DNA of 64,000 bases, taken from NCBI GenBank assembly GCA_032164245.1, contig JAVMKO010000003.1:140295259-140359258 (forward strand), in the 5' to 3' direction. A program made the position numbers and the translations under genes. Position 1 is the first letter of the stretch; every line of letters begins with the position of its first letter. Shown piece after piece: positions 1 through 10,681 of the stretch. The DNA is from Sternotherus odoratus. Lineage: Eukaryota; Chordata; Testudines; Kinosternidae. The notes beneath the pieces are model-generated. The model did not search any database. It was given only the letters and a program-made list of their open reading frames with translations, and was not told the origin of the DNA.

Positions 1-454
1 TATTCATTTTGCTTCACTTTTTAAATAAGTATTTATCAAGTTAAATGAGGTCAGTGCGAATTGGTGTCTTAGGCATACATGTGTGCCTGCGCATACACAG
101 CTCATTCATTACTTCTTTACAGGGACACATTTATCGCCAATATGGAGGGTCTGAGAAAAGGCAGCAAGCTTCTTCAGCCAAAGCTGGTTATGAAACAGGC
201 AGTTAGGGACATCTCACTTCAAAGCAGAATTTGGGAAACAAGAGGCATCATAGGTAATGCTTTGCAACTCAGTGAGGCTAACTCTGATTTCGTAAGACTG
301 ATTTCCCTAAGGATTTCAGTCAGCCAAGAGTAAAACAGGAACCTTGGACGCATGTTTCACCCTTCTTGGAGCTCATCTGTGCGATGCATCTGTTGCTTTA
401 GCTAAGGGATAACTAGCACGTGATCATTTCCCTGTGCACCCTGGAGTTGTTTGT
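1..454. other. No gene recognised
   Basis: Unique-looking, moderately AT-rich sequence. A short open frame at 79-333 (+) follows a TTTCTTTACAG-like acceptor near 121, but it has no recognisable domain or family resemblance and no convincing donor. I treat it as non-coding. Confidence 0.5.
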
Positions 455-463
455 AATTTCTGA

Positions 464-621
464 CAGGTTTCAGAGTAATGGTCGCGTTAGTCTGTATCCG
501 CAAAAAGAACGAGGAGTACTTGTGGCACCTTAGAGACTAACAAATTGATTTGGGCATAAGCTTTCATGGGCTACCACCCACTTCAACAGATGCATAGAAT
601 GAAACATACAGAGTATATGTA

Positions 622-692
<71 letters not shown>

Positions 693-768
693 TGTATGTT
701 GTTCCATTCTATGCATCTGATGAAGTATATATATATATGTAATACACACACACACACAGAACATGAAA
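464..768 (+). repeat. SINE (GTGTTAGTCTG-head family), long copy
   Basis: The element starts with a GTTTCAGAGTAATGG-like head, then GCGTTAGTCTGTATCCGC, TGGCACCTTAGAGACTAAC, GCATAAGCTTTCATGGGCTA and GATGCATAGAATG, and ends near AGAACATGAAAA. The 9-bp repeat AATTTCTGA flanks it at 455-463 and 769-777, a plausible target-site duplication. A TA/CA microsatellite expanded inside it. Sequence at 699-728 is an inverted copy of 579-606, so the 3' part folds back on itself. The family is one of the abundant sauropsid SINEs; the exact subfamily name was not checked. Confidence 0.75.
612..691. repeat. (TA)n then (CA)n microsatellite inside SINE
   Basis: About 60 bp of near-perfect TA dinucleotides with a few TATG interruptions lead directly into (CA)8. 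A smaller TA/CA pair recurs at 727-758. The 'IYIYIY' open frames here are artefacts of the repeat. Confidence 0.95.
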
Positions 769-890
769 AATTTCTGAGTCGAAGTTAAAAAAAATTATAG
801 CTATGTGGAGAAGTCCTGTGCAGGAAAGTTTAGGGGGGTTGGTTTTGATTTGTTTAAATGCCTCTATCCAAAAAGACATTTTCTTTTTGC

Positions 891-1283
891 TTGCATCCGA
901 CGAAGTGGGTACAGTAGACGCTCGATTATCCAGGACGATAGGGAAAAAATTAATCCTGGTTAATAAAATCCTGGATAATCACGATCCATAGGAAATATGG
1001 GGAGGTGGGGTTGGTTCACCAGCCACCCTGCACCAGGGAGAGGGTGTGTTGGTTCACTGGCTGCGCTGCACCCTGGTGGGGGGGTTTTGTGTGTGCTTGG
1101 AGCGGCAACAAAGCCAGAGCCGGTCCCGCGAGTTATGCATATTTTTTTGGACATCCTGGTTAATCCACATTCTGGTTAACCCACTTCTGGATAATCGAGA
1201 GTCTACTGTATTAGCCCATGAAAGCTTATGCTTCTATACTTTATAGTTAGTCTTTAAGGTGCCACAGTACTCTTTGTTACCTC
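891..1283 (-). repeat. SINE (minus strand) split by a DNA transposon
   Basis: Two pieces, 891-909 (TGCATCCGACGAAGTGGG) and 1211-1283 (TTAGCCCATGAAAGC ... GTCTTTAAGGTGCCAC), join into one SINE if 910-1210 is collapsed to a single TA. The uninterrupted order is seen at 8831-8914 in this window. No clear TSD for the SINE itself. Confidence 0.8.
912..1208. mobile_element. Tigger/pogo-like MITE, TA target duplication
   Basis: Terminal inverted repeats are CAGTAGACGCTCGATTATCC on the left and, reverse-complemented, CAGTAGACTCTCGATTATCC on the right: 19 of 20 match. A TA dinucleotide lies on each side (910-911, 1209-1210), as expected for Tc1/mariner-pogo elements. The 297-bp body is non-coding and contains extra subterminal GGTTAATCC-like copies at both ends (about 957-965 and 1158-1175). 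Confidence 0.85.
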
Positions 1284-4200
1284 TGACTCTAAATGATTGC
1301 ATGAAGAAGAAAATATAAAGCCACTCTGCAGCATGCTATATTTCGTGTGCATGGCTTGATAGCTTGTATTTACATATAGTATTAAGTTGTGTTTGTGCTT
1401 CAGCTTGCCTCAAAGGTCTGTGCTTCTTTCCAAGTCCTGGGTTAATGGGACACTGTCAACTTAGTTCACATCCAAAGTTAGAATGGTGTGACACTTTTTA
1501 GCAATCTCAGTGTTCAGCGGCTCCCAAAAATATTCTGATTAGTTTCACTTAATATGGGCTTGCCTTACTTTAAATTTCAGGTACAAACAAATCACAGGAC
1601 TCAAAGCAAAATTCTGTCAATCCCATCATGTTTCATCCAGTTTTGTCAGATCTGCACAAAACCAAGGACCAGATTGCCAGCTCCTGATAAGATTGTGCCG
1701 CTGGAGTGCTGCAAACTAGCCCTAAAGTGGCTGATGAGAAGTCTCCCAGAGTCAGGAGAGCTTTATTCTGGCTCCACCTGGCCCCACACCCTCCTCTGCA
1801 CAGGAGCAGGGATTCATGTCAGCACTGGCTGAGGTAGGAGCAACATTCCTGGGGAGAGAAGCTGAGCCAGAATACAAGGCACTCCACCAATCCCCAGCTA
1901 GTGAAATGGCCCCCAGGGGATTGTTCTAGCATGAGCATGTGAGAGCAGCTGGTTTTTCTGGAATGATTTTGAATCAAAATAATCACTGGAACTGGGTACA
2001 GTCAAAAAGTTTGCTAACCTTTGCAATTCTACAGCTCCGCCAAAACTGAAGTTCACTTATATTTTAAAAAAGCGGAAATCTGAATATGAAGGAATGTGTT
2101 AATAAGGAAAGACCAAGAGGCCAGATACTGAAGTTCTTATTCAGTCTTTGCTCAGCCTCTACTGTAGGAAATCTCCCACTGGAGTTACATGACAACTGGA
2201 TCCACGAAAATCAAGACTTTACTATAAACAGAAGTAAAAATGATCAGCCTGGGTTTATTGTCCCAGCTGTGTGAAATGTAAAAAGCAAACCACGTAAGTG
2301 GTGAAAAGCAAATTGGAGTTTTCAAATTGAATCATCTCAGCTATTTATTAATATGAAAGAAGTAGGGGAAATGCTAATATATTGTTCATCATGAGCATTT
2401 ACTTTTACAAGTAGTCTCATGGAAATGAATAGGATTACATGTTGGAGTAATGGCTCATCAGTGGAAATAAGGGATTATCAATAAGCTCAGAAAATGGAAT
2501 GAAAGTAAGTGATTCTTTTTAAATCCTGCACACAGAGGAAATTTCCAAGTACAGTACATCCTGAAACGCTGCTGTACAGAAAAGGGAAAAAACTAATATG
2601 TTTTGCCACAATTATAAGGACAGTGAAATCCTTCTGTGATGGTTCCAGATAAACCCTAGTACTCTGTTTGTAAGGAGGATGGAGGATAGATAGCCCATAC
2701 CCCTCATCCTCTTCAAAAATGAAGAGCATGTTGGACCCACTAATCCCTACACACAACAGAAATATTTATAATGGAACTAGGTATCAAAGAACACAATTGA
2801 GGCTACATTGTAGTTGACCACTACACAGATTAGCAAGGTGGGAAAGGGGGCTCCCTAAGAACAGCTATTAAGATCACAAACAACCATAATAATGGTGGTG
2901 GGGAAGTGGGGAAGGAGGAAAGGGAAATGGCCAGCAATGAAAAGGAGAGGATGCGGAACCTTTTGGAATGGCATAGCAGACGGCACACTGCCCCACACAT
3001 CTGGAAGCACCAGGAGGCAGTGTGTCCTACACAGAGCTGTGGTGAAAACAAAACATGATACTGCCAATAATTTACAAACCTCTGTTATGACTAGGCACCA
3101 GCAAGTGAGTTCAGGACAGTATAAATTAGAGATGGGGCCTAGGCTAAAAGTCCAGGTCTGAATTCTCACAAGTTTCTCGAAAGTTAGAATCTCAATCCAG
3201 GTTTGAAGTTTGTGGTTGGCTTGGACCCATATAATCTCTGAGGCCAGGGTTAACATTGTATAAAGGACAAAAACTGTGTCAAGGAAATGCCACACCTTTT
3301 GCTTCATCAGGTACCTTTTTTGTTCCAGCTGTCTCACTCACCTATGCTATTATAACTGCACCTTTCCCTGCCCTCACCCCAGCAATCTTCATGTTAAACT
3401 CTTCCACCAAACTCTACTGCAGCGGACACCTTCAACCTAATCTCCCTCTCTTGGCAGCAGAATAGGAAAAGGCTGCTCAGGGTCTCATTTTACTTTTTAG
3501 TAGCCTCCAAACTGCAAGGGGAAAGGGGATGGTAGCATAACCACTCCAGCTTTAACTAGAAGTTAATTGCTACAGGCGTTTGCATGCACAGCCTGTGGTT
3601 TGAGAGGATCTCAATCTACCAGGTTGGCAGGATCTTAGGCAGAGATCAGAATGTCAGTCACCAAAGCAATCCCCACACAAGCAGCTCTGGAAGATGTGGA
3701 AGTTACTAGGTCTCTGTTGTACTATGAGGAGAGAAAGAACCACTGCTTTCTCTTACATACCTGCAAACACTGTACTGGAGAGAGAGAGAGACAGACAGAA
3801 GAAGGGGTCAGATAGCCTCTTGCACCAAGATACACTCTAGGCAGGAGAGGTGGAGAGCCAGGAAGGAGCAAACTACACCCCTTGATTCTCCTGATGCTTC
3901 TTCACTGGACTTAGCTCATAAACATGAGATAGAGCATCTTAAGAGGCTACCCTAATGCATCACCTGACTATAGTCACTATTGGACCATACATCAATTGAG
4001 AATTGGCAGAGTACAGGTGTGTTCATCATGTTCCCACCCACTCCCAATACATGCCCCCCCCTGCTGGGCAGGGGGAATTGTTGCAGGAGTTGGCAACACC
4101 CCTTTATGCCGGGGAATCCTCAGCTGGCAAGCTAGGGCCAATTGTGCCATTTTGTGCCTCCAGAGTAATGCATAATGGAAAGAACAGCAGAAGGAAATCT

Positions 4201-4375
4201 GGCGGCAGTGGAGGAGAAGAAGAAGAAGAAGCCTGAATAATAGCCATTGATTCCCATCCCTCAAAACTTTTCCAGATTTCAAAAATGTTTCCATTCCACA
4301 TCCAACAAAACTGAGACTCTGAAGATTTTTGTGAAAAACCAGAACAAGAGAGAGTTTGTCTTAAATTTGGCGTTC
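1284..4375. other. No gene recognised
   Basis: No coding region, RNA gene or clear repeat boundary seen. Open frames of up to 160 codons (for example minus strand 2855-3337) have no motif, no conserved-looking composition and no splice context. A short (GA)n run lies near 3779-3790. Confidence 0.4.
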
Positions 4376-4379
4376 TCAG

Positions 4380-4470
4380 TTGTGGCCCACTGAAACACGG
4401 TTACACCTGGCTCTCCTGTATTTCAGCTAAGTGCCCTAACCATCAGGCTATTGTCTATTCCCCAGTTCCT
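4380..4470 (-). repeat. MIR/CORE-SINE-like tRNA-derived head
   Basis: Read on the minus strand, the sequence contains GCCTGATGGTTAGGGCACTTAGC followed by a diverged GGAGAGCCAGGTGTAAC, resembling the tRNA-related head of amniote MIR/CORE-SINEs (box-A-like GGTTAGGGCACTT, diverged box B). No TSD or tail can be set, so this is an old fragment. Confidence 0.5.
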
Positions 4471-6046
4471 CTCTTGGCCATGTTTGACCAGAAATGCCAT
4501 CCTGAACCTGAGAAACTTTTCTTGGCAAAAGTTTCAACACAACTGGTACATTCCCATGAAAAGCTTCAGTTTCAATGGATCATCAGTTTCCAATAAAAAA
4601 AATAATTTTACTGAACAATAATCCAACCAGCTGGATTATGCTGGTGTCATAATCTGACAAGCACATGGTCAAGCAATGCTGCAGTGGAAAAGTCAAACAA
4701 AGGACAGGCTCAGAAGCATCCACGTGGATCTCAATCACCACAAAAATCAAAATAGGTTTTGAAAAACTCAGGGCTGCATCTAGGAACAGAGAAGTGGTTT
4801 ATCAAATCTAAAATGGGGATTTGGCAATTCTAAGTCAGCCCTTTAACAAGATTTCAAAATAGTTGTTTTTGGTTTAGTTTCCTCTTTTAAAGTATTTTCT
4901 AACATGCCTCCAACGGATTGCGTAAGAGTTCACATGAGAAGTCAAAATGGCTAACAAAGAGAAATGGCACTTTAATGGTTGAATCACAATATCACTCCAG
5001 TTTCTATAATCATCCATTCCACATAATGGACCAGATGCTCAGCTGGCATTGCTCCACTTATTTTAGTGGAGAAATTCTATTCCAACCAGCTGATGATTTG
5101 ATCCAGCCTTCCTCACGCATAGCCTCTCCTCCTTGGAAAAAAATTTCAGAGAAGTCAGAGATGAACCAGAAAAGCTGTTTCTGAATGATGAGGCTTTGGA
5201 AAGTGAAGGGTTTTCAAAGTTTTCCAAATTGTTCAGTTTTTTGTTGGTCCACTCAGAATTCTAAAAGGGTGATGCTCACGCATCAAACTTGTTCTCTGCG
5301 CAGATCCTTTAACGAACTGGCACATAGGATGAAGTGTGACTGCAAGCATTTTTAAAGGTATGGTCTGCATGCATTAAGTCTGATGCGAGTCACAGGCTTC
5401 ATCCCATATCATCTAACATTTATTTTTTTAAAAAACCATTATGTTTCTACCCCTTTTCATGCAAAGAGCCTTACATATATTAGTCACTTGCATCCCGATC
5501 CTGCAAAGACTTACACACCTGCTTAGGGCACATGAGTAGTCCTGAGGAGATCACGTGGACTTCAGTGGAATACCCACAGGAGTAACGTACGTGCATGATC
5601 AGGTCTTTTCAGGATTGGGGTCTAAGACTTGAAAGTTTGTCATGGTGATTTTTATAAATATCACAGATTATGCACAGTCCCTCCTGCTGTGCTCTTAGCT
5701 ACATGGCCCTCAAGACTCCTTTCACCCACCACAGGAGCATCTGCCTTGAATTTCTGTTCCTTCTAACAGGCGACTTCACATTCACACTGCTACGGGGGAC
5801 ACGGATATGATGATAGAATGTTATAGTTTGAAGGAAAGAATGCTCAGTCCGTGGAGCTGTGAGTCTGCTGGAGGAACATTCGGGGAGAGTACTGTTCAAT
5901 CTAGAGCCATTATGGCACATAGAAAATAAAATGGTAATTCATCCCTGTTGTACCCAGAGGCCCGATCAGTCTCTCAGACGTATGCACATTATCCTCATTG
6001 TTTCCATTGGCAGGTCCTTGTAGCCTGGGAGAATTAGGCCCTAAGG
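4471..6046. other. No gene; two small palindromic repeats
   Basis: No gene recognised. Imperfect inverted repeats at about 5029-5104 (arms CAGATGCTCAGCTGG and CCAGCTGATGATTTG) and about 5493-5620 (arms CCGATCCTGCAAAGACTT and AGGTCTTTTCAGGATTGG) look like short non-autonomous DNA elements; a sibling of the first is at 29140-29195. Confidence 0.45.
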
Positions 6047-6150
6047 CTGGGATTTTCAAAGCCACCTCGGGGATGGGGTTGCTTAATTTCCATTCATTCC
6101 CAATGGGAATGGGGCATCTAAATCCCTTAGGAGTATTGAAAATCTCAACC
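6047..6150. repeat. Palindromic 'GATTTTCAAAG' MITE-like repeat
   Basis: The left arm CTGGGATTTTCAAAGCCACC pairs with the right arm, which reads GGTTGAGATTTTCAATAC on the minus strand. The centre carries CCAATGGGAATGGGG. Similar roughly 100-170-bp palindromes occur at 13096-13266, 46589-46684, 57108-57190 and 61345-61442. Confidence 0.55.
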
Positions 6151-6271
6151 CAAATGTTTTATTCGGACAAGACCTACCCTTTGTAGGACCAAACTTCTTA
6201 CTATTTATTACAGTCTCACATTCTTTACAGACTATTTTGGATTGTACCTATCAAAGACATTGCTGCAGTAG

Positions 6272-6324
6272 CGACAAAGAGTCTTGTAGCATCTTATAGA
6301 CTAACAAATTTTAGGGATCATGAG
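6272..6324 (+). repeat. 53-bp truncated SINE with 14-bp TSD
   Basis: This stub contains CGACAAAGAGTCTTGTAGC ... AGACTAAC, the middle of the GTGTTAGTCTG-head SINE. It is flanked by a perfect 14-bp repeat CATTGCTGCAGTAG at 6258-6271 and 6325-6338, so it is one small retrotransposition event, not a decayed full element. Confidence 0.85.
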
Positions 6325-6748
6325 CATTGCTGCAGTAGTACCCAGAGACCTCAATAAGGATCAGTGCCTATGGTGCTAGGCACAGTATAAACACATGCAA
6401 AGACCACAAACCTGCCCAGGAGATCTTAGAACTCAAGATGATTCCAGAAGAAGATGTTTAAAAACTGCCATTTTGTGTTGAATGATGGACTTTCAGCTGC
6501 CATCACTAAGCCTGTACCACAAGAGCTGAGGAATCAGAAGAGGCCAAAACCCACTAAGATATGTATAGTAAGAAATCATGAGAGCTGATCTAACACACTT
6601 TGTAAAAGTTAGTGGTGGGTGAGACACAGCGTCCTAACATTTAGAAGTCATTATTTTAAGGGAGAGATACTAAGTTTGAACCGGGAGGGGGGGGGGGGAG
6701 CTCCACAAGGGGAGCAGCTGAATTTCAAGGGGATTATATGCTTTAAAG

Positions 6749-7503
6749 TCTTCTTGGCGAGTGAACAACATGACGATCTCCAAGAGCAAACACGGCAATG
6801 ACATGAACGGCTCAGTGAATTTGGACTTCGGCTGAACATCAAGAAAACTGAATATATGGAAGGTGGTCCCCAAACCAACAGAACCATCAGCATTGATGGA
6901 GAAGACCTGAAGAAGGTAGAGCAATTTAAATACCGTGGCTCCCTCATATGCAGCAACGGTGATAGCCTTTCGGATGCCCACGCCCGTGTCAACGCCGCCT
7001 GGATGAAGTGGCGTCAGGTGAGTGGAGTCCTCTGTGATCGCCAGATGCCCGTACGCCTCAAGTCAAAAGTCTACAGAACGGTCATACGCCCAGTCGCCCT
7101 CTATGGATCGGAGTGCTGGCCAGCGATAGTAAAGCACGAGCAGGCCTTGCACGTGATGGAAATGCGAATGCTCCGATGGTGCATTGGACTAACACGATTC
7201 AACCACGCCATGAACGACGACGTACGGCGATGACTAGGAGTTGCGCTAATCGTGGCAAAGCTGCGGGAAGGAAGGTTTAGATGGTATGGACATGTCGTAC
7301 GTGGCAATGAAGACTCGGTGGCAAGGACAGCCATGCGCCTGGACCCTGATGGCCGGCGACCCCGTGGTAGACCTAAGAAACGCTGGATGGATCGCATCAA
7401 GGAGGACATAAAATGCGTGAACGCCACCCCTGAAGAGGCCCTGGATCAAGCCAAATGGAGACGGATATGCCAACAAGCGGACCCTGCCATAGCGCGGGAA
7501 TAA
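6749..7503 (+). pseudogene. Non-LTR reverse transcriptase C-terminal part (RTE-like), broken
   Basis: One frame reads through the whole segment apart from two stops, TGA at 6799-6801 and TGA at 7231-7233. Recognisable stretches are KKTEYM, GSLICSNGDSLSDAHARV (the region after the RT palm), VYRTVIRPVALYGSECW (thumb/connection), EMRMLRW, RWYGHVVRGNEDS and GRRPRGRPKKRW, ending ...QQADPAIARE. In intact RTE-like proteins this order follows the catalytic FADD box, which has been lost by 5' truncation. The stop at 7231 sits in a CGA-like arginine context and the one at 6799 replaces what is probably tryptophan, so both look like point decay after insertion. It encodes no functional polymerase. The clade call is from motif order and tail type only. 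Confidence 0.8.
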
Positions 7504-7525
7504 CGCTAAGAAGAAGAAGAAGAAG
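6749..7525 (+). mobile_element. 5'-truncated RTE-type LINE with 13-bp TSD
   Basis: The 777-bp insertion carries the 3' part of a reverse transcriptase ORF, a stop at 7501-7503 and then immediately a short (AAG)n tail, the very short 3' end typical of RTE-clade LINEs. The 13-bp repeat ATATGCTTTAAAG at 6736-6748 and 7526-7538 is its target-site duplication. A poly-G run just upstream (6688-6699) belongs to the host sequence. Confidence 0.8.
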
Positions 7526-7538
7526 ATATGCTTTAAAG

Positions 7539-7933
7539 CAGTGGTCCCCAACCCCCGGTCCGCGGACCGGTACCGGTCCGTGGAGTAATTGGTACCGGTC
7601 CGCGGCCGCCTTCCCTTCCGGCGGCTTTTCGGCGGACATAGAAGAACCCGCCGCCGCCTTGTCTTCCGGTTAGCGTTCGGCAGTCTTTACTTCCGGGCCG
7701 CCTTCACTTCCGGCGGGTTTTTGGCCGGCACAGAATAGCCCGCCGCCTTCTGTTCCGGTTCGCCGTCCGCTGACTTAAGTTTCCGGCCGCCATCAGTTTC
7801 GGCGGCTTTTTGGCGGACATACAAAGGTCCGTCGCCCCGAAGGAAAAAAAATAAATAAACTGACCACCGGGCCGCAAGCAATCAGTGTCCCGCGTTGACC
7901 GGTCCGCGCCGATAAAAAGGTTGGAGTCCACTG
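7539..7933. mobile_element. GC-rich hAT-like MITE
   Basis: Left end CAGTGGTCCCCAACCCCCGG; the right end reads CAGTGGACTCCAACCTTTTT on the minus strand. The 8-bp CTTTAAAG occurs directly on both sides (7531-7538, 7934-7941), matching the 8-bp TSD of hAT elements. The 395-bp interior is about 65 percent GC with repeated 'TTCCGGCGGCTTTT' modules and no transposase remnant. Confidence 0.85.
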
Positions 7934-7941
7934 CTTTAAAG

Positions 7942-8670
7942 TACTGCTCAATGTAAGGGTATCAGAAAATGACCCTAAACTATTTCTCAACAACAAAAAT
8001 CCAAAGCTAATAAAACTCCACCCAGCACTAGTCTAGCTTCTCCCCAGTGAATCAATGAACAATAATTGCTGTTCCAAAGAACAAATATTCCTAATTTACC
8101 AAGCATTCGTTTATTACCCTTTTCAGGTTATTATTTTAGCATCTGAATGTCTGACTAATTTGTCCTTAGTTATTTTATTTTTTAAAAAACCCAAATTCTT
8201 AAATTTAGTGCAGATTCTCTATGATTGATGCCAGTGCTGAGCTGATCACTGAGCTCCCAGGCACACAATTACACCTCCCTGCACCCCTCACTCTTTGGTG
8301 TTACAATAAGACCAGACTGCCAGAAAATTCAAAATATATTCCAAGTGTTCACAAAAATGAAAAGGTTTTAAGACGTCTGGGTCAGGCTCTTTGCAATGGT
8401 ATCACTAGGAAAGCTTTCTTGCCCTAAAAATGCTTTCCCCTCAATTCCGTTTTCAACTTGAGAGGCCCTCTGAGACACCATTTTTTTTAAAATGGTGAAA
8501 CTTTGGAAGAGGAAGAATACCCCAGTTTTTTGCCTCTAGATCATTGGTTCAAATCCAGCCCAGGTGAACAGTGACTGACGTTTCACTCCATATGCTGTAT
8601 GAAAATATGCTTATGATATGAATGATATAGCGGAGATGTACTTTATGCAAGATGGATCTTGAAAGGTATC
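7942..8670. other. No gene recognised
   Basis: AT-rich sequence without a recognisable gene or repeat. The 68-codon frame at 8221-8427 has no family features. Confidence 0.45.
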
Positions 8671-8683
8671 ATTGGAATGGTTA

Positions 8684-8915
8684 GAATCAGAGAGGTAGCC
8701 GTGTTAGTCTGGAATTGCAGAAGTGACAGAGTGTCCTGTGGCACCTTAAAGACTAACTAAAGTATAGAAGCATAGCTTTCATGGGTTAATACCCACTTCA
8801 TCGGATGCATCTGGCTCATTGTATTGGGCATCTGATGAAGTGGGTATTAGCCCACGAAAGCTTATGCTTCAATACTTTAGTTAGTCTTTAAGGTGCCACA
8901 GGACTCTTTGTCACT
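8684..8915. repeat. Fold-back (inverted dimer) SINE with 13-bp TSD
   Basis: A forward SINE (head AGAATCAGAGAGGTAGCCG, then TGTTAGTCTGG, TGGCACCTTAAAGACTAAC, ACTTCATCGGATGCAT) runs to about 8808. After a loop of about 20 bp, the same SINE follows in reverse from about 8830 to 8914. The whole unit is bounded by a perfect 13-bp repeat ATTGGAATGGTTA at 8671-8683 and 8916-8928, so both arms arrived in one event. Arms of about 85 bp are roughly 90 percent identical and would form a long hairpin. Confidence 0.85.
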
Positions 8916-8928
8916 ATTGGAATGGTTA

Positions 8929-10180
8929 TAATTTCCTGAATGTGATTATCCAATTTATATGACTGTATAATTTCTTTATCTAAAGTTAGGATTATGGACT
9001 ACTATGTAATAATTACAGCTGGGTGTATTGAGAAGACACCCACCAGACCGCAGGCCAACAGATATGATGAGCCATCAGGAAGAAATAACAAGACTGTGAA
9101 GATAATAATCTCTCTCCCTCCTGGGAGACATCTGGGGACGTAACTGTGACACTACTAGGTCAGGTGGTCTTGGCACTTAATACTAAACATTAACCTTCCA
9201 CTGGAAGGAAAAGGGGGTCAAGTTTGGGAAACAAAGGATTCCCGCCTTATGTATATCTTATTTAAGTGGTGTAGTGATCCCTCATTGGCCTGCAGGGAGC
9301 ATGACATCACCCACCCTTGACTTGCCATTGTCCCCATCACAGGTCCAGCACCTCGATGACCTGTATTTCAGTAAAATATAAACCCAAACATTCCCTATAA
9401 AAAAGAGGCCGCGTTTCCCAATTTAGCCAAGCCACTTGCACTTATGACTCCTGGAAATCCAGAAAACAGTAATATATAGGTCTAGTTATAGGTTATCTGC
9501 TGTCTATTATACAGAGATTGGTATCCATTGACGCAAGTAGACAGATAGTTGAAGTAATTCAAAGGACTATGAGAAAAAAGGCTCAGATGACTCCGACAGG
9601 AATGTGTAATGACACCACTATGTACCATGTCTAGCAGCGTGGCACATACAATATTATTTCTGCAGGGCCTGGGTATGCTCATCACCTCTGGCACAATATT
9701 CTTATTGAAACTCAGACTCTTGGAAAGGTCGTGTCCATTTACATGCAGTCAAAAATCTCCATCAGCCCGATACAATGAACCGGAATATCCAGAACAGATA
9801 TCTAATCGATTCGATTAAAAAAGCAACTGGTGACAATGCACCAAACTAAGACCCAATACTTCAGTTGGATCCAGGCAGACAGGGGCTGCACTCATGTGGG
9901 GCCCTGTCGCACTTAATGGGGTGGCATGTAGACACAATGGCCCACCCGTGCAGTCCAGTTGCAGGATCAAAGTCTATGTTTTATACTTCTCACCTCTCAC
10001 AAACGCCCCCTGACCATGTGTGTGCACCTGCTGCATGCTCTCGGTTTGTGGTGGGTCTTTGGAGACTCCGCCATCCAACCAAGTCACGCACAGTCTGTCT
10101 GTGTGATAAAAGCAAACTTATACTTCTGGAGTATAAGTCCCTTAGGGGCCTATTTCAGTGTCCTCTGTGAGTTCCTTTGA
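8929..10180. other. No gene recognised
   Basis: No coding region with family features. Frames at 9482-9694 (-) and 9865-10170 (+) lack motifs. The second half grades into an LTR-like repeat. Confidence 0.4.
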
Positions 10181-10681
10181 TCTGCAGCCCTGTCCTGGGG
10201 CTCACTCTTCAATAAGGCCAACAGCGCCTATCATAGTACCACGGCCCAAACCGTCTCTCAGCCCATTCTGGACTCCCTCAAATTATCTCTGATCTTTAGC
10301 ACTCCCAGCCCTGGTGTGGGGCCCCATCACCTCTCTGGGCCTTTCTGAGCCCAGCTCTTCAGCTGGGCCTCTAAAAGAGTACAGGTCCCCTTCTGGGGTA
10401 CATCAAAGTCCAGGCCACTTTCCCAGCAGGGGGAACCTGGACCCACCCTCTACTCCAGGTCCCAAGCCAGGGACCCTATAGGTAGCAGCCATCCTCCATG
10501 TCCCTTTAAATAAACTGCATTGTTGCAACAATTCCCTGGACTCCAGCCAAGCCACTATCCACTCTCCCTGCAGCTCTTCTTATATTAGCCGCTATCCCAT
10601 CCTCCCCCTTCCTCCTGCGATTGGCTTCTTCCCTCACAGCTGCTCTAGGCAGCTTGGAGAACCTCTCTACTGCTCTCTCTC

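Noticed and set aside
79..333. 84-codon frame after an acceptor-like site
   Set aside because: No recognisable protein features, no convincing donor, and an ordinary chance length.
530..764. IYIYIY-rich frames
   Set aside because: Translations of the TA microsatellite.
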